Assembly (NCBI GenBank): GCA_013619035.1
Contig: JABXKX010000166.1
Coordinates: 1 to 5,175, forward strand
Direction: 5' to 3'
DNA: 5,175 nucleotides
From: Peptostreptococcaceae bacterium
GTDB lineage: Bacteria > Bacillota_A > Clostridia > Peptostreptococcales > Acidaminobacteraceae
In this document: in pieces, positions 1 to 5,175 of the stretch
How positions within the stretch are numbered: position 1 is the first letter of the stretch
How the letters are laid out: every line of letters starts with the position of its first letter
The notes under the pieces: model-generated
What the model was told of the DNA's origin: nothing
What the model saw: the letters and a program-made list of their open reading frames with translations, nothing else
Databases searched by the model: none
Program-made: the position numbers and the translations under genes

Positions 1-164
1 CAGGTATCTTTTAGATCTATGATTTCTTCGGTATTAGAACTCACCTCTAAATCAATCACTGCTTCAGGATTATAATCCGTTAATGTTAAAGTCAACAAAC
101 AAATACCTGTTAATACCAGTAACACAACAATCACAATACCAATTATTTTAAATGTTTTTTTCAT
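1..164 (-). CDS. N-terminal part of a membrane-anchored protein, possibly endonuclease/exonuclease/phosphatase family
   Basis: This gene is cut off by the left edge of the window; only its first 54 codons are present. It starts at the ATG at 164-162, just after a G-rich ribosome site. The protein begins MKKTFK, followed by an uncleaved-looking hydrophobic segment (about residues 7-28), then LTLTDYNPEAVIDLEV and an acidic linker. There is no proper lipobox before the Cys in this segment, so a membrane anchor with the rest outside the cell is more likely than a lipoprotein. A short anchor followed by an LTLTDYxPxxV-type sequence is, from memory, how membrane-bound endonuclease/exonuclease/phosphatase-fold proteins of low-GC Firmicutes often begin. 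The catalytic domain is not in view, so this family call is tentative. The gene lies about 140 bp beyond the end of dhaL, past a hairpin, and is probably a separate transcription unit. Confidence 0.6.
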   Translation of the reverse strand, partial: MKKTFKIIGIVIVVLLVLTGICLLTLTLTDYNPEAVIDLEVSSNTEEIIDLKDT

Positions 165-167
165 ATG

Positions 168-174
168 CCCCCCC
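168..174 (-). promoter_or_regulatory. G7 ribosome-binding tract of the left-edge gene
   Basis: Seven consecutive G on the minus strand end three bases (CAT) before the ATG at 164. Nothing else purine-rich precedes this start, so the tract must act as the Shine-Dalgarno sequence. It is unusual because the operon genes here use AGGAG-like sites. A homopolymer of this kind can slip during replication. Confidence 0.5.
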
Positions 175-189
175 AAGAATCATACGACT

Positions 190-203
190 CGATAACGTTT
201 TTC
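190..203 (-). promoter_or_regulatory. Weak cre-like site upstream of the left-edge gene
   Basis: The minus strand reads GAAAAACGTTATCG. It matches 11 of 14 positions of the CcpA consensus TGWAARCGYTWNCW, including the central AACGTT core, which is shared with the two stronger sites in front of gldA. A TATAAC hexamer just upstream (210-205) could be a -10 element, but no convincing -35 was found. The site may regulate the gene at 1-164, or the match may be chance. Confidence 0.25.
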
Positions 204-214
204 AGTTATATCAA

Positions 215-246
215 ATGAAACCTCTGTATCTCTACAAAGGTTTCAT
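215..246 (-). terminator. Hairpin closing the gldA-dhaK-dhaL transcript
   Basis: Arms ATGAAACCT (215-223) and AGGTTTCAT (238-246) are perfectly complementary over 9 bp. The stem continues past one C/A mismatch with TGTA/TACA (225-228 with 233-236) and leaves a 4-base loop TCTC. It lies about 60 bp beyond the dhaL stop codon and before the next gene start. On the minus strand the stem is followed by a weak T-containing stretch (TTGATATAAC) rather than a clean T run, so termination may be incomplete. Confidence 0.55.
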
Positions 247-304
247 AATAACCGTTACGAAAAGTTTGTTATACAACTATTATCTCATAACCACTTCACC
301 ATTT

Positions 305-943
305 CTACTTTTCTTTTAAAGCCTTTGAGACTTCAGTAAAAATAATACCTAGCGCCATTGCTCCTGCATCAGGGTGATTTAAACTTCTCTCGCCCACATA
401 GCTCGCACGACCTTTTTTAGCAACCATTGATTTTGTCTTTTCAGCACCATCTCTAGCCGCTTTTGCACCTAAGTCGAAAGCTGTTAGAAAATCAAGATCA
501 CTTACAGCTGCTTCTCTAAGTGCAACAGTCGTTGGAATCAATGCATCTAAAAGTGTTTTATCGCCAAGCTCAGCTTTACCTCTTTTTTGGATACCAGCAA
601 CTGCAGCTTCCATTAAGTCAGCAAATTCAGCCAATGATACCTCTTCTTTGCCTTTGGCATTTTTGCCTGCTGCTCTAAATGCGGAACCCCAGATCGGACC
701 TGACGCACCACCACAATATTCTGTAATCAACATACCTGAATCTTTCAGGAAATCTCCTATAGAATCCGTAGATAAGTCATCCCATTCATTTAAGAGTACT
801 TTAAATCCTTTTGCAACCGACATACCAAAATCACCATCACCTGCTACTGAATCTAATTCGCAAAAGTAAACCTCATTTGAAATAATCACATCAGCCATAT
901 CTCTTACAATAGCCATCACATGATTTGTAGTTAATTTATTCAT
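305..943 (-). CDS. dhaL: Dihydroxyacetone kinase, ADP/ATP-binding subunit DhaL
   Basis: DhaL is the nucleotide-binding subunit that passes a phosphoryl group to dihydroxyacetone held covalently by DhaK, giving dihydroxyacetone phosphate in the cytoplasm. The protein is 212 residues, the normal size (about 210). Visible motifs are LDSVAGDGDFG (residues 30-40), whose Asp31, Asp36 and Asp38 fit the Mg-nucleotide ligands D30, D35 and D37 of E. coli DhaL. GGASGP follows at 78-83, GDKTLLDAL at 127-135, and KKGRASYVGERS at 176-187, continuing to NHPDAGA. The residue after the third Asp is Phe, where E. coli DhaL has His. The ATG at 943-941 lies one base after the dhaK stop, and its ribosome site (AAAGGGG) is inside the last dhaK codons, so translation is probably coupled. 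No dhaM follows. The family call is secure; ATP-dependent versus PTS-dependent action is not settled by this sequence. Confidence 0.95.
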   Translation of the reverse strand: MNKLTTNHVMAIVRDMADVIISNEVYFCELDSVAGDGDFGMSVAKGFKVLLNEWDDLSTDSIGDFLKDSGMLITEYCGGASGPIWGSAFRAAGKNAKGKEEVSLAEFADLMEAAVAGIQKRGKAELGDKTLLDALIPTTVALREAAVSDLDFLTAFDLGAKAARDGAEKTKSMVAKKGRASYVGERSLNHPDAGAMALGIIFTEVSKALKEK

Positions 944-944
944 C

Positions 945-1943
945 CTAAACCCCTTTTTTATAAGCGATTGTATTCACTGGTGCATCAAAATACGCTTTTA
1001 ATTCATCGTCCAATTTAAGCATCGTTACAGAAGCTCCTGCCATATCTATGGCTGTCATAAAGTTTCCAACCATCGTATCGTATACTTTAATACCCTGTTC
1101 AACCAAAAGTTTTGCCACTGAATTATTCAATACATACAATTCTTGAAGTGGCGAGTTACCAAATCCATTGATCATTAAAGCCACTTCATCACCTGTAGTG
1201 TAAAGGTTTTCAGCCATTAACATATCCATACAGTCTTTTGCTAAAGCTTCTGCCGTTTTCATTTCTCTTCTTTCAGTGCCTGGCTCACCATGAATACCCA
1301 CACCAAATTCTATTTCTGATTCACCAAGTTCAAATGTTGGTGTTCCTTTTGCTGGTACTGTACATGATGTTAAAGCGAATCCTATAGATCTTACATTCGC
1401 AATTACTTTGTTAGCGACATCTTTTACTTCTAATAAGGATAAACCTTTTTCTGCTGCCGCACCTGCAATCTTATGCACATAAGCTGTACCTGCAACACCT
1501 CTTCTACCGACAGTATACAAACTATCTTTTACAGCAATATCATCATTAACATATACTTTTTCTACTTCAATATCATCGTCTTCAGCCATTTCTGCAGCTG
1601 CTTCAAAGTTCATAATATCACCGGAATAATTCTTGATAATCAATAAAGTCCCTTTATCTGATTCTGATTCTAAAATACCATTGTAAACTTGAATCGTAGA
1701 CGGTGATGCAAATACATCACCACATACCGCTACATCAAGCATACCTTCACCAACATAACCAGCATGAGCCGGTTCGTGACCTGAACCACCACCACTGATT
1801 AAAGTTACTTTATTTTTATTTAAATTTTTTCTCATCAATAATTTATGTCGTTTTTTAAAAGCCAACTCATTCGGATGTGCCAAAACCATGCCTTCACACA
1901 TTTCCATAACCAGTGTTTCTGGTGTATTAATAATTTTTTTCAT
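945..1943 (-). CDS. dhaK: Dihydroxyacetone kinase, substrate-binding subunit DhaK
   Basis: DhaK binds dihydroxyacetone as a hemiaminal on a histidine and works with DhaL to make dihydroxyacetone phosphate. Starting at the second of two adjacent ATGs (1943-1941) gives 332 residues, and the catalytic residues then fall exactly at the E. coli positions: GGGSGHEP (51-58, His56), NYSGD (105-109, Asp109) and GIHGEPG (216-222, His218, the covalent substrate residue). Other family landmarks are GDVFASPS and GRRGVAGT. The start at 1946 would add one Met but leaves only 2 bases after the AGGAG ribosome site, against 5 for the chosen one. That ribosome site overlaps the gldA TAG stop. The protein is full length with no missing key residue. 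Closely related kinases act on other small ketoses such as erythrulose, but the adjacent glycerol dehydrogenase favours dihydroxyacetone. Confidence 0.95.
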   Translation of the reverse strand: MKKIINTPETLVMEMCEGMVLAHPNELAFKKRHKLLMRKNLNKNKVTLISGGGSGHEPAHAGYVGEGMLDVAVCGDVFASPSTIQVYNGILESESDKGTLLIIKNYSGDIMNFEAAAEMAEDDDIEVEKVYVNDDIAVKDSLYTVGRRGVAGTAYVHKIAGAAAEKGLSLLEVKDVANKVIANVRSIGFALTSCTVPAKGTPTFELGESEIEFGVGIHGEPGTERREMKTAEALAKDCMDMLMAENLYTTGDEVALMINGFGNSPLQELYVLNNSVAKLLVEQGIKVYDTMVGNFMTAIDMAGASVTMLKLDDELKAYFDAPVNTIAYKKGV

Positions 1944-1951
1944 CATTTCTC

Positions 1952-3034
1952 CTATTGTCCTAATTGATCTGCAACATATATAGCAGAGAATACATCATCA
2001 GCAGTGACTTTAAATGGCATATTATGAATGCTTTCATTCTCTGCACATGATAATTCTGCAACCGCTCTAACTTTTTCATCTGTAATTTCTTTAACACCCA
2101 GATCACCAAGTGACGTTGGTAAATCAACCGATTTACAATAGTTAATCACTTTATCGATTTCACTTTGATCTGCATTTTCAAGTACCAGTTGTACTATAGT
2201 ACCAAATGATACTTTTTCACCATGATAATAATTATGTGTTTCATCTAAAGCCGTTAAACCATTGTGAATTGCATGAGCAGCTGCAAGTCCAGAAGACTCA
2301 AAACCCATACCACTTAATAACGTATTGGCTTCAATGATATTTTCTAAAGCTGGTGTCACAACATTTCTATCCGAAGCAGCAATTGCTTTCACTGAGTCTT
2401 CTAAAAGTGTTTCATAACATAATTTAGCTGCAGCAACAGCTAGTTTTGTACTTTTACCACCAGGGATATTTTCAGCAAATGATTTTTCACATGCTCTTGC
2501 TTCAAAATACGTTGATAATGCATCTCCCATACCCGCTCTTAAAAAACGTGTTGGTGCTTTAGCTATCACTTCCGTATCCACTAATACTAAGTTCGGATTT
2601 GATCTATAGAATTTATACTCTTGGAATTCACCTTTTTCATTATAAACAACAGATAAAGAACTACATGGCGCATCTGTAGAAGCAATTGTTGGTACTGTAA
2701 TCACAGGTAACAACCTCTCATTTGCAACTGCTTTAGCTGTATCTAGTGCTTTACCACCACCTAAACCTATAACCACGTCACATCCGTTATCTTTACATAC
2801 TTTAACTAATTTTTCGACTTCATCAAAAGTACACTCTTCTCCAAATATACCTGAAACCAATTCTATATTATTTTCTTTTGCCGTTGTTTCCAAAATCTCT
2901 TTTACTCTATTCGAATCATCCCCAGATGCTACTAACAATGCTTTCTGACCAAATTCAAGGACATATTTTCCTAAGTCTTTTAATGCGCCATTGTCTTGAA
3001 CATACTTTGATGGTGAAACTAGAATTTTTTTCAT
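1952..3034 (-). CDS. gldA: NAD-dependent glycerol dehydrogenase
   Basis: This enzyme oxidises glycerol to dihydroxyacetone with NAD+, or runs in reverse, in the cytoplasm. It belongs to the iron-containing/GldA branch of group III alcohol dehydrogenases, which use zinc. The 360 residues compare with 367 in E. coli. The Rossmann part has GLGGGKALDTAKA (90-102, nucleotide binding) and VPTIASTDAPCSSLSVVY (114-131, substrate side). The zinc ligands are all present at the E. coli positions: Asp171 in AGMGDALSTYFEA, His254 in AAAHAIHNGLTA and His271 in YYHGEKVSFGT. The late motif SIHNMPFKVT has the family's HNMP. The start at 3034 has a good AAGGAGA ribosome site 7 bases upstream. It is the first gene of the operon and supplies the substrate for DhaK/DhaL. 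It lies about 50 bases downstream of the predicted start of transcription, under two cre-like operators. Confidence 0.95.
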   Translation of the reverse strand: MKKILVSPSKYVQDNGALKDLGKYVLEFGQKALLVASGDDSNRVKEILETTAKENNIELVSGIFGEECTFDEVEKLVKVCKDNGCDVVIGLGGGKALDTAKAVANERLLPVITVPTIASTDAPCSSLSVVYNEKGEFQEYKFYRSNPNLVLVDTEVIAKAPTRFLRAGMGDALSTYFEARACEKSFAENIPGGKSTKLAVAAAKLCYETLLEDSVKAIAASDRNVVTPALENIIEANTLLSGMGFESSGLAAAHAIHNGLTALDETHNYYHGEKVSFGTIVQLVLENADQSEIDKVINYCKSVDLPTSLGDLGVKEITDEKVRAVAELSCAENESIHNMPFKVTADDVFSAIYVADQLGQ

Positions 3035-3068
3035 TTTATTTCTCCTTAATCGAATTTTGACGTCTCAC

Positions 3069-3082
3069 TTAAAACGTTACCT
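3069..3082 (+). promoter_or_regulatory. cre-like operator 2, downstream of the gldA start point
   Basis: The sequence TTAAAACGTTACCT matches 13 of 14 positions of the CcpA consensus TGWAARCGYTWNCW; only the second base differs. It lies about 4 to 17 bases downstream of the predicted gldA transcription start, where a bound repressor would block elongation. Its central CG is 33 bp from that of operator 1, close to three helical turns, so both sites face the same side of the DNA. A local LacI-family repressor could bind instead of CcpA. Confidence 0.6.
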
Positions 3083-3091
3083 TATACACAA

Positions 3092-3120
3092 ATTATAGGT
3101 CAGAAAACGTTTTCTGCCAT
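3092..3120 (-). promoter_or_regulatory. Sigma-A-type promoter of gldA-dhaK-dhaL
   Basis: On the minus strand ATGGCA (3120-3115; 4 of 6 with TTGACA) is followed after exactly 17 bases by a perfect TATAAT (3097-3092). Transcription would start near 3085, giving a leader of about 50 bases before the gldA ATG. The weak -35 could mean an activator helps. The spacer is almost filled by a palindromic operator. Confidence 0.7.
3101..3116. promoter_or_regulatory. cre-like operator 1: perfect 16-bp palindrome in the gldA promoter spacer
   Basis: CAGAAAACGTTTTCTG is a perfect inverted repeat with the central CG step typical of operators bound by CcpA and other LacI-family regulators. The inner 14 bases match 13 of 14 positions of the cre consensus. 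It sits between the -35 and -10 elements and touches the last two -35 bases, so a bound protein would exclude RNA polymerase. Repression of glycerol or dihydroxyacetone use while a preferred sugar is present would fit. Confidence 0.75.
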
Positions 3121-3153
3121 TGGAATAAGCTATCGACTTCTAGAAACTTACCG

Positions 3154-3218
3154 TCGTAATATTCTGACAACATTAAAAAAATCGTAATATTATGCACTTT
3201 ATGTACATAATATTACGA
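3154..3218. repeat. Three copies of TCGTAATATT, two direct and one inverted
   Basis: TCGTAATATT occurs at 3154-3163 and 3182-3191, with its complement AATATTACGA at 3209-3218. The last two form most of the terminator stem. The third copy is a spare arm downstream of the T run, upstream of the gldA promoter. It may be a decayed stem duplicate, a binding half-site, or coincidence in AT-rich sequence. Confidence 0.4.
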
Positions 3219-3220
3219 TT
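3175..3220 (-). terminator. Intrinsic terminator upstream of the gldA operon
   Basis: Arms AATCGTAATATTATG (3180-3194) and CATAATATTACGATT (3206-3220) pair perfectly over 15 bp. One C/A mismatch and two further pairs lead to a 5-base loop. On the minus strand the stem runs into seven T (3181-3175), two of them shared with the stem, so it terminates transcripts coming from the AraC remnant and transporter side. The stem is unusually AT-rich for a terminator but long. It insulates the gldA promoter from upstream reading. Confidence 0.85.
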
Positions 3221-3265
3221 CTATGGTTTTCTATTTCATTATATGTTGTTCAAAATAATCCTATT

Positions 3266-3340
3266 TCAGATCATATTCTTCCCATTATTAAATGTTTTTC
3301 TATAATTAGCGGGTGTGACACCATAATTCTTCTTAAATAC
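3266..3340 (-). pseudogene. Orphan C-terminal end of an AraC-family transcription regulator
   Basis: In the frame ending with TGA at 3268-3266, the minus strand encodes VFKKNYGVTPANYRK and then a short polar tail, 24 residues in all. This is the signature end of the AraC/XylS helix-turn-helix domain (pattern F-x-x-x-F-K-x-x-x-G-x-x-P-x-x-Y-R). Immediately upstream in this frame is a stop codon (3343-3341), and the sequence beyond is UgpE-type permease in another frame. The whole N-terminal part and the first helix-turn-helix are missing. The intact gene probably lay directly upstream of gldA on the same strand, ended by the terminator at 3175-3220, and might have controlled the glycerol operon. 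The remnant cannot encode a functional DNA-binding protein. It was too short to be found by length alone and was recognised by motif. Confidence 0.75.
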
Positions 3341-3936
3341 TTAAAGTCACTTGTTCCATCCACTTTTGCAGCTAAGTATAACTCATCAGGGATTTGTTTA
3401 AATGCTTGTCTCAAGAAGAATATGTAAAATACACTTGTCATAAATGGAATCGACATTGCACCTAATGCTTGAATATAGGTTTGTGAAACTTCATCTGCAC
3501 CTAACCAACCAAGTCTAGCAACTGTTGAGTAGTTTGTAATAACAAATATCTCACCAGGAACCATCATTGTTGCTAAGAATACTGCAAATAACGCATCCCT
3601 ACCTTTAAAGTTTAATCTAGAAAACGCGAACGCTGCTAAAACTGTAGTAATTATTGTACCAATAGTTCCTAATGTAGCAACAACTATTGTATTTAACATA
3701 TTTCTACCAAATGGTGCTCTTACAAAAGCATCTACGAAGTTTTGGAAAGTCAAATCGCTAAATGGTAAGAATAATTTTGGTGGTAAAGCTTGTAAATCAG
3801 CATCCGATTTCAATGCTGTTAAGATCATCCAGTAAAATGGGATGATTACAAATATCGCAAACAACACTAGCCCAGTGTAAAGCAATATTTTGAATATTAA
3901 ATCTTTTATCTTTTGTTGCTGTCTATTTTCATTCAT
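3271..3936 (-). CDS. 3'-truncated carbohydrate ABC transporter permease (UgpE/MalG type), probable pseudogene
   Basis: This is the second membrane subunit of a binding-protein-dependent carbohydrate importer. The start at 3936 has a strong AGGAGG site 8 bases upstream, overlapping the stop of the preceding permease. The 221-residue frame shows four membrane segments (about 14-41, 82-107, 114-135 and 152-176). The EAA coupling loop follows as DELYLAAKVDGTSDFKYLRRIMV (184-206), which docks on the ATPase. Family members then continue with a Pro and two more membrane helices, to about 275-290 residues. Here the homology stops at Val206, and 15 unrelated residues (beginning SHPLIIEK) follow; they are the AraC-family gene end read out of frame. 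About 70-80 residues are therefore missing and the transporter is probably inactive if this junction is real. Other frames downstream show no remaining permease sequence, so a simple frameshift does not explain it. The solute is unknown. Confidence 0.85.
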   Translation of the reverse strand: MNENRQQQKIKDLIFKILLYTGLVLFAIFVIIPFYWMILTALKSDADLQALPPKLFLPFSDLTFQNFVDAFVRAPFGRNMLNTIVVATLGTIGTIITTVLAAFAFSRLNFKGRDALFAVFLATMMVPGEIFVITNYSTVARLGWLGADEVSQTYIQALGAMSIPFMTSVFYIFFLRQAFKQIPDELYLAAKVDGTSDFKYLRRIMVSHPLIIEKHLIMGRI

Positions 3937-3948
3937 TATTCCATCCTC

Positions 3949-4860
3949 CTAGTAATGTACTCTTCGTTTAGATACTTGCATTTGAATACCAGTAAAAGCA
4001 AGGATGATTATGAATAAGATAATAGCCATGGCAGCGGCTAACCCACCATCACCTATTTTTCCAATGTAAGAATATACCATACCAACAACAGTAATTAATT
4101 GTCTAGGATTCCCACTAGTACCCATACTTGGTCCGAACATACCTACAACAGTAGTATATACTTTGAACGCTCCAATGAATGATGTAATTGTAATATAAGC
4201 AATCATTGGTGAAAGTAGTGGTACAGTAATTTTTCTAAAGATTCTTCCTCTAGGTGCTGCATCTATTTTAGCTGCATCATAGTATTGTTTATCAATACTT
4301 TGTAACCCAGAAAGGAAAACTAATATTTTAAATGCTAATCCACCCCAGATAGAATAAATTAACAACGCACTCATTGCACGTCCCCAAGTAGCTCCAGCTC
4401 CAACCCAGTTAATTCCTTCAGCTGAGTTTAAACCGAACCAACCTAAGATTGTATTTAATAACCCATATTGTTGATTAAAGATGAAAGCAAATGCCATACC
4501 TACAGCAATTGCGTTAGTTACATAAGGTAAGAAAAATATTGTTTGAAATACTCCTTGTAACTTTTTAATTGATTTTAATCCTACTGAAATAAGTAGGGCT
4601 AGAATAACAGATGAAGGTACAGAAACTAGTACAAGGAACCCTGTGTTAAATAAGGCAGATCTGAAATTCCCATTATTTATTACTTCTACATAGTTACCAA
4701 AACCATTAAATCCATCCGTTGACATATCTTCAATAACTACATCTTTGAAGAATGAAATTAAGAATGCATTAAATAGTGGATAAAACGTAAATATTGTTAG
4801 AAGTATTAAAGTCGGTGCTAAATACAGCCAGGCTTTTAAATTATGCTCTTTCTCTAACAT
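3949..4860 (-). CDS. Carbohydrate ABC transporter permease (UgpA/MalF type)
   Basis: This is the first membrane subunit of a carbohydrate importer of the CUT1 class, which forms a channel with the UgpE-type partner and is driven by a MalK/UgpC-type ATPase. The 303 residues are normal for the family. About six membrane segments are visible (roughly 11-38, 72-95, 107-129, 162-184, 217-241 and 272-294), with the classic LAPTLILLTIFTFYPLF start and FLPYVTNAIAVGMAF in segment three. The EAA loop is YDAAKIDAAPRGRIFRKITVP (194-214), where Ala-Ala replaces the usual Gly-Ala. The start codon overlaps the upstream ATPase stop by one base (TAATG), so translation is coupled. A GGGG site lies 10 bases upstream. 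The gene appears intact. The substrate-binding protein is not in the window, so the transported sugar or glycerol compound cannot be named. Confidence 0.92.
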   Translation of the reverse strand: MLEKEHNLKAWLYLAPTLILLTIFTFYPLFNAFLISFFKDVVIEDMSTDGFNGFGNYVEVINNGNFRSALFNTGFLVLVSVPSSVILALLISVGLKSIKKLQGVFQTIFFLPYVTNAIAVGMAFAFIFNQQYGLLNTILGWFGLNSAEGINWVGAGATWGRAMSALLIYSIWGGLAFKILVFLSGLQSIDKQYYDAAKIDAAPRGRIFRKITVPLLSPMIAYITITSFIGAFKVYTTVVGMFGPSMGTSGNPRQLITVVGMVYSYIGKIGDGGLAAAMAIILFIIILAFTGIQMQVSKRRVHY

Positions 4861-5175
4861 TAAAGAATAGCCCCTGTTGATTTATCAAATATAAATAATT
4901 TGTAATCTTTGATCTCTAAATTCACAATATCCCCTGGCTTGATTTTATATTGTGCATCTACGATAGCTCTGAATTTTTTAGTAGTGTCTGTTGGATCTAG
5001 AATAATTAACGTAGTATCTCTACCAATAGTTTCAACTTGGAATACTTCGAAATTTAATTTACTTTTGTCAACGACAGTAAATCCTTCTGGTCTAATTCCA
5101 ATAAACACTTCTTTATCTGTAGTTTTTGTTTTTGCTATCTCTATATTATTAAAGAATACTTTTTTACCTTTAACT
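4860..5175 (-). CDS. C-terminal part of a carbohydrate ABC transporter ATPase (MalK/UgpC/MsmK type)
   Basis: The gene runs off the right edge; the last 104 codons are present and the frame is open all the way to 5175. The GTG at 5108-5106 is an internal valine (EVFIGIRPEGF), not a start. The segment is the regulatory OB-fold/TOBE domain found after the nucleotide-binding domain in MalK-like ATPases, marked by GIRPEGF near its middle and ending FDKSTGAIL. The Walker A, signature and Walker B motifs lie outside the window. The stop codon overlaps the ATG of the UgpA-type permease, placing it first among the three transporter genes seen. Such ATPases often serve several sugar importers, so its solute cannot be assigned. 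Confidence 0.88.
   Translation of the reverse strand, partial: VKGKKVFFNNIEIAKTKTTDKEVFIGIRPEGFTVVDKSKLNFEVFQVETIGRDTTLIILDPTDTTKKFRAIVDAQYKIKPGDIVNLEIKDYKLFIFDKSTGAIL

Noticed and set aside
1..164. Lipoprotein signal at the left-edge protein
   Set aside because: The residues before the Cys (T-G-I-C) do not fit the lipobox, so a membrane anchor is preferred.
179..184. TATGAT as the -10 of the left-edge gene
   Set aside because: Transcription would begin inside or beside the G7 ribosome site, leaving almost no leader, and no -35 is found at 16-18 bases.
648..869. Plus-strand open frame of 73 codons
   Set aside because: It is fully antisense to dhaL, has no recognisable motif or ribosome site, and dhaL is strongly supported.
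2878..3060. Plus-strand open frame of 60 codons
   Set aside because: It overlaps the start of gldA and its ribosome site in antisense and has no family features, so it is a shadow frame.
3138..3145. TTCTAGAA palindrome in the gldA upstream region
   Set aside because: It is only 8 bp, cannot be extended as a clean inverted repeat, and is likely by chance in AT-rich DNA.
3271..3320. Simple frameshift or sequencing error as the cause of the short UgpE-type permease
   Set aside because: The other minus-strand frames below 3319 show no further permease sequence; one of them shows an AraC-family C-terminus, so foreign sequence follows.
4860..5108. A stand-alone 82-residue gene starting at GTG 5108
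   Set aside because: The frame is open through 5175, and this GTG is an internal valine in EVFIGIRPEGF of a MalK-type ATPase.
305..5175. Transporter plus gldA-dhaKL as one glycerol uptake and breakdown system
   Set aside because: The two parts are separated by the truncated junction, a strong terminator and a separate promoter, so their closeness is not evidence of joint function.

Overview
The window is AT-rich, and every supported gene lies on the minus strand. TGA works as a stop codon and tryptophan is read from TGG, so the standard bacterial code applies. Strong AGGAG-type ribosome sites, CcpA-type operators and the protein styles suggest a low-GC Firmicute or an Acholeplasma/Izemoplasma-like Mollicute. 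That taxonomic placement is an inference from sequence style only.

Reading in the direction of transcription (right to left), the window opens inside a carbohydrate ABC transporter operon. It contains the last 104 residues of a MalK/UgpC-type ATPase (4860-5175), a complete UgpA-type permease (3949-4860) and a UgpE-type permease (3271-3936). The second permease breaks off inside its EAA loop. At about 3319-3340 the sequence changes into the last 24 codons of an AraC-family regulator in another frame (3266-3340). The window therefore contains a junction between two unrelated genes, either a real deletion/recombination scar or an assembly chimera. A strong intrinsic terminator (3175-3220) follows the regulator remnant.

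Next comes a complete three-gene operon: glycerol dehydrogenase (gldA, 1952-3034), dihydroxyacetone kinase subunit DhaK (945-1943) and subunit DhaL (305-943). The genes are almost back to back, each ribosome site lying over or within the end of the gene before it. The expected pathway is glycerol to dihydroxyacetone (NAD-dependent) to dihydroxyacetone phosphate, which enters glycolysis. No dhaM follows, and a hairpin at 215-246 probably ends the transcript, so the phosphoryl donor is unresolved. The promoter at 3092-3120 carries a perfect 16-bp CcpA/LacI-type palindrome inside its spacer and a second near-consensus site just past the start point, which points to tight catabolite repression.

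The left edge holds the first 54 codons of a membrane-anchored protein (1-164). Its N-terminus resembles Firmicute endonuclease/exonuclease/phosphatase-family proteins, and its ribosome site is a run of seven G. No tRNA, rRNA, CRISPR array or insertion sequence was seen.
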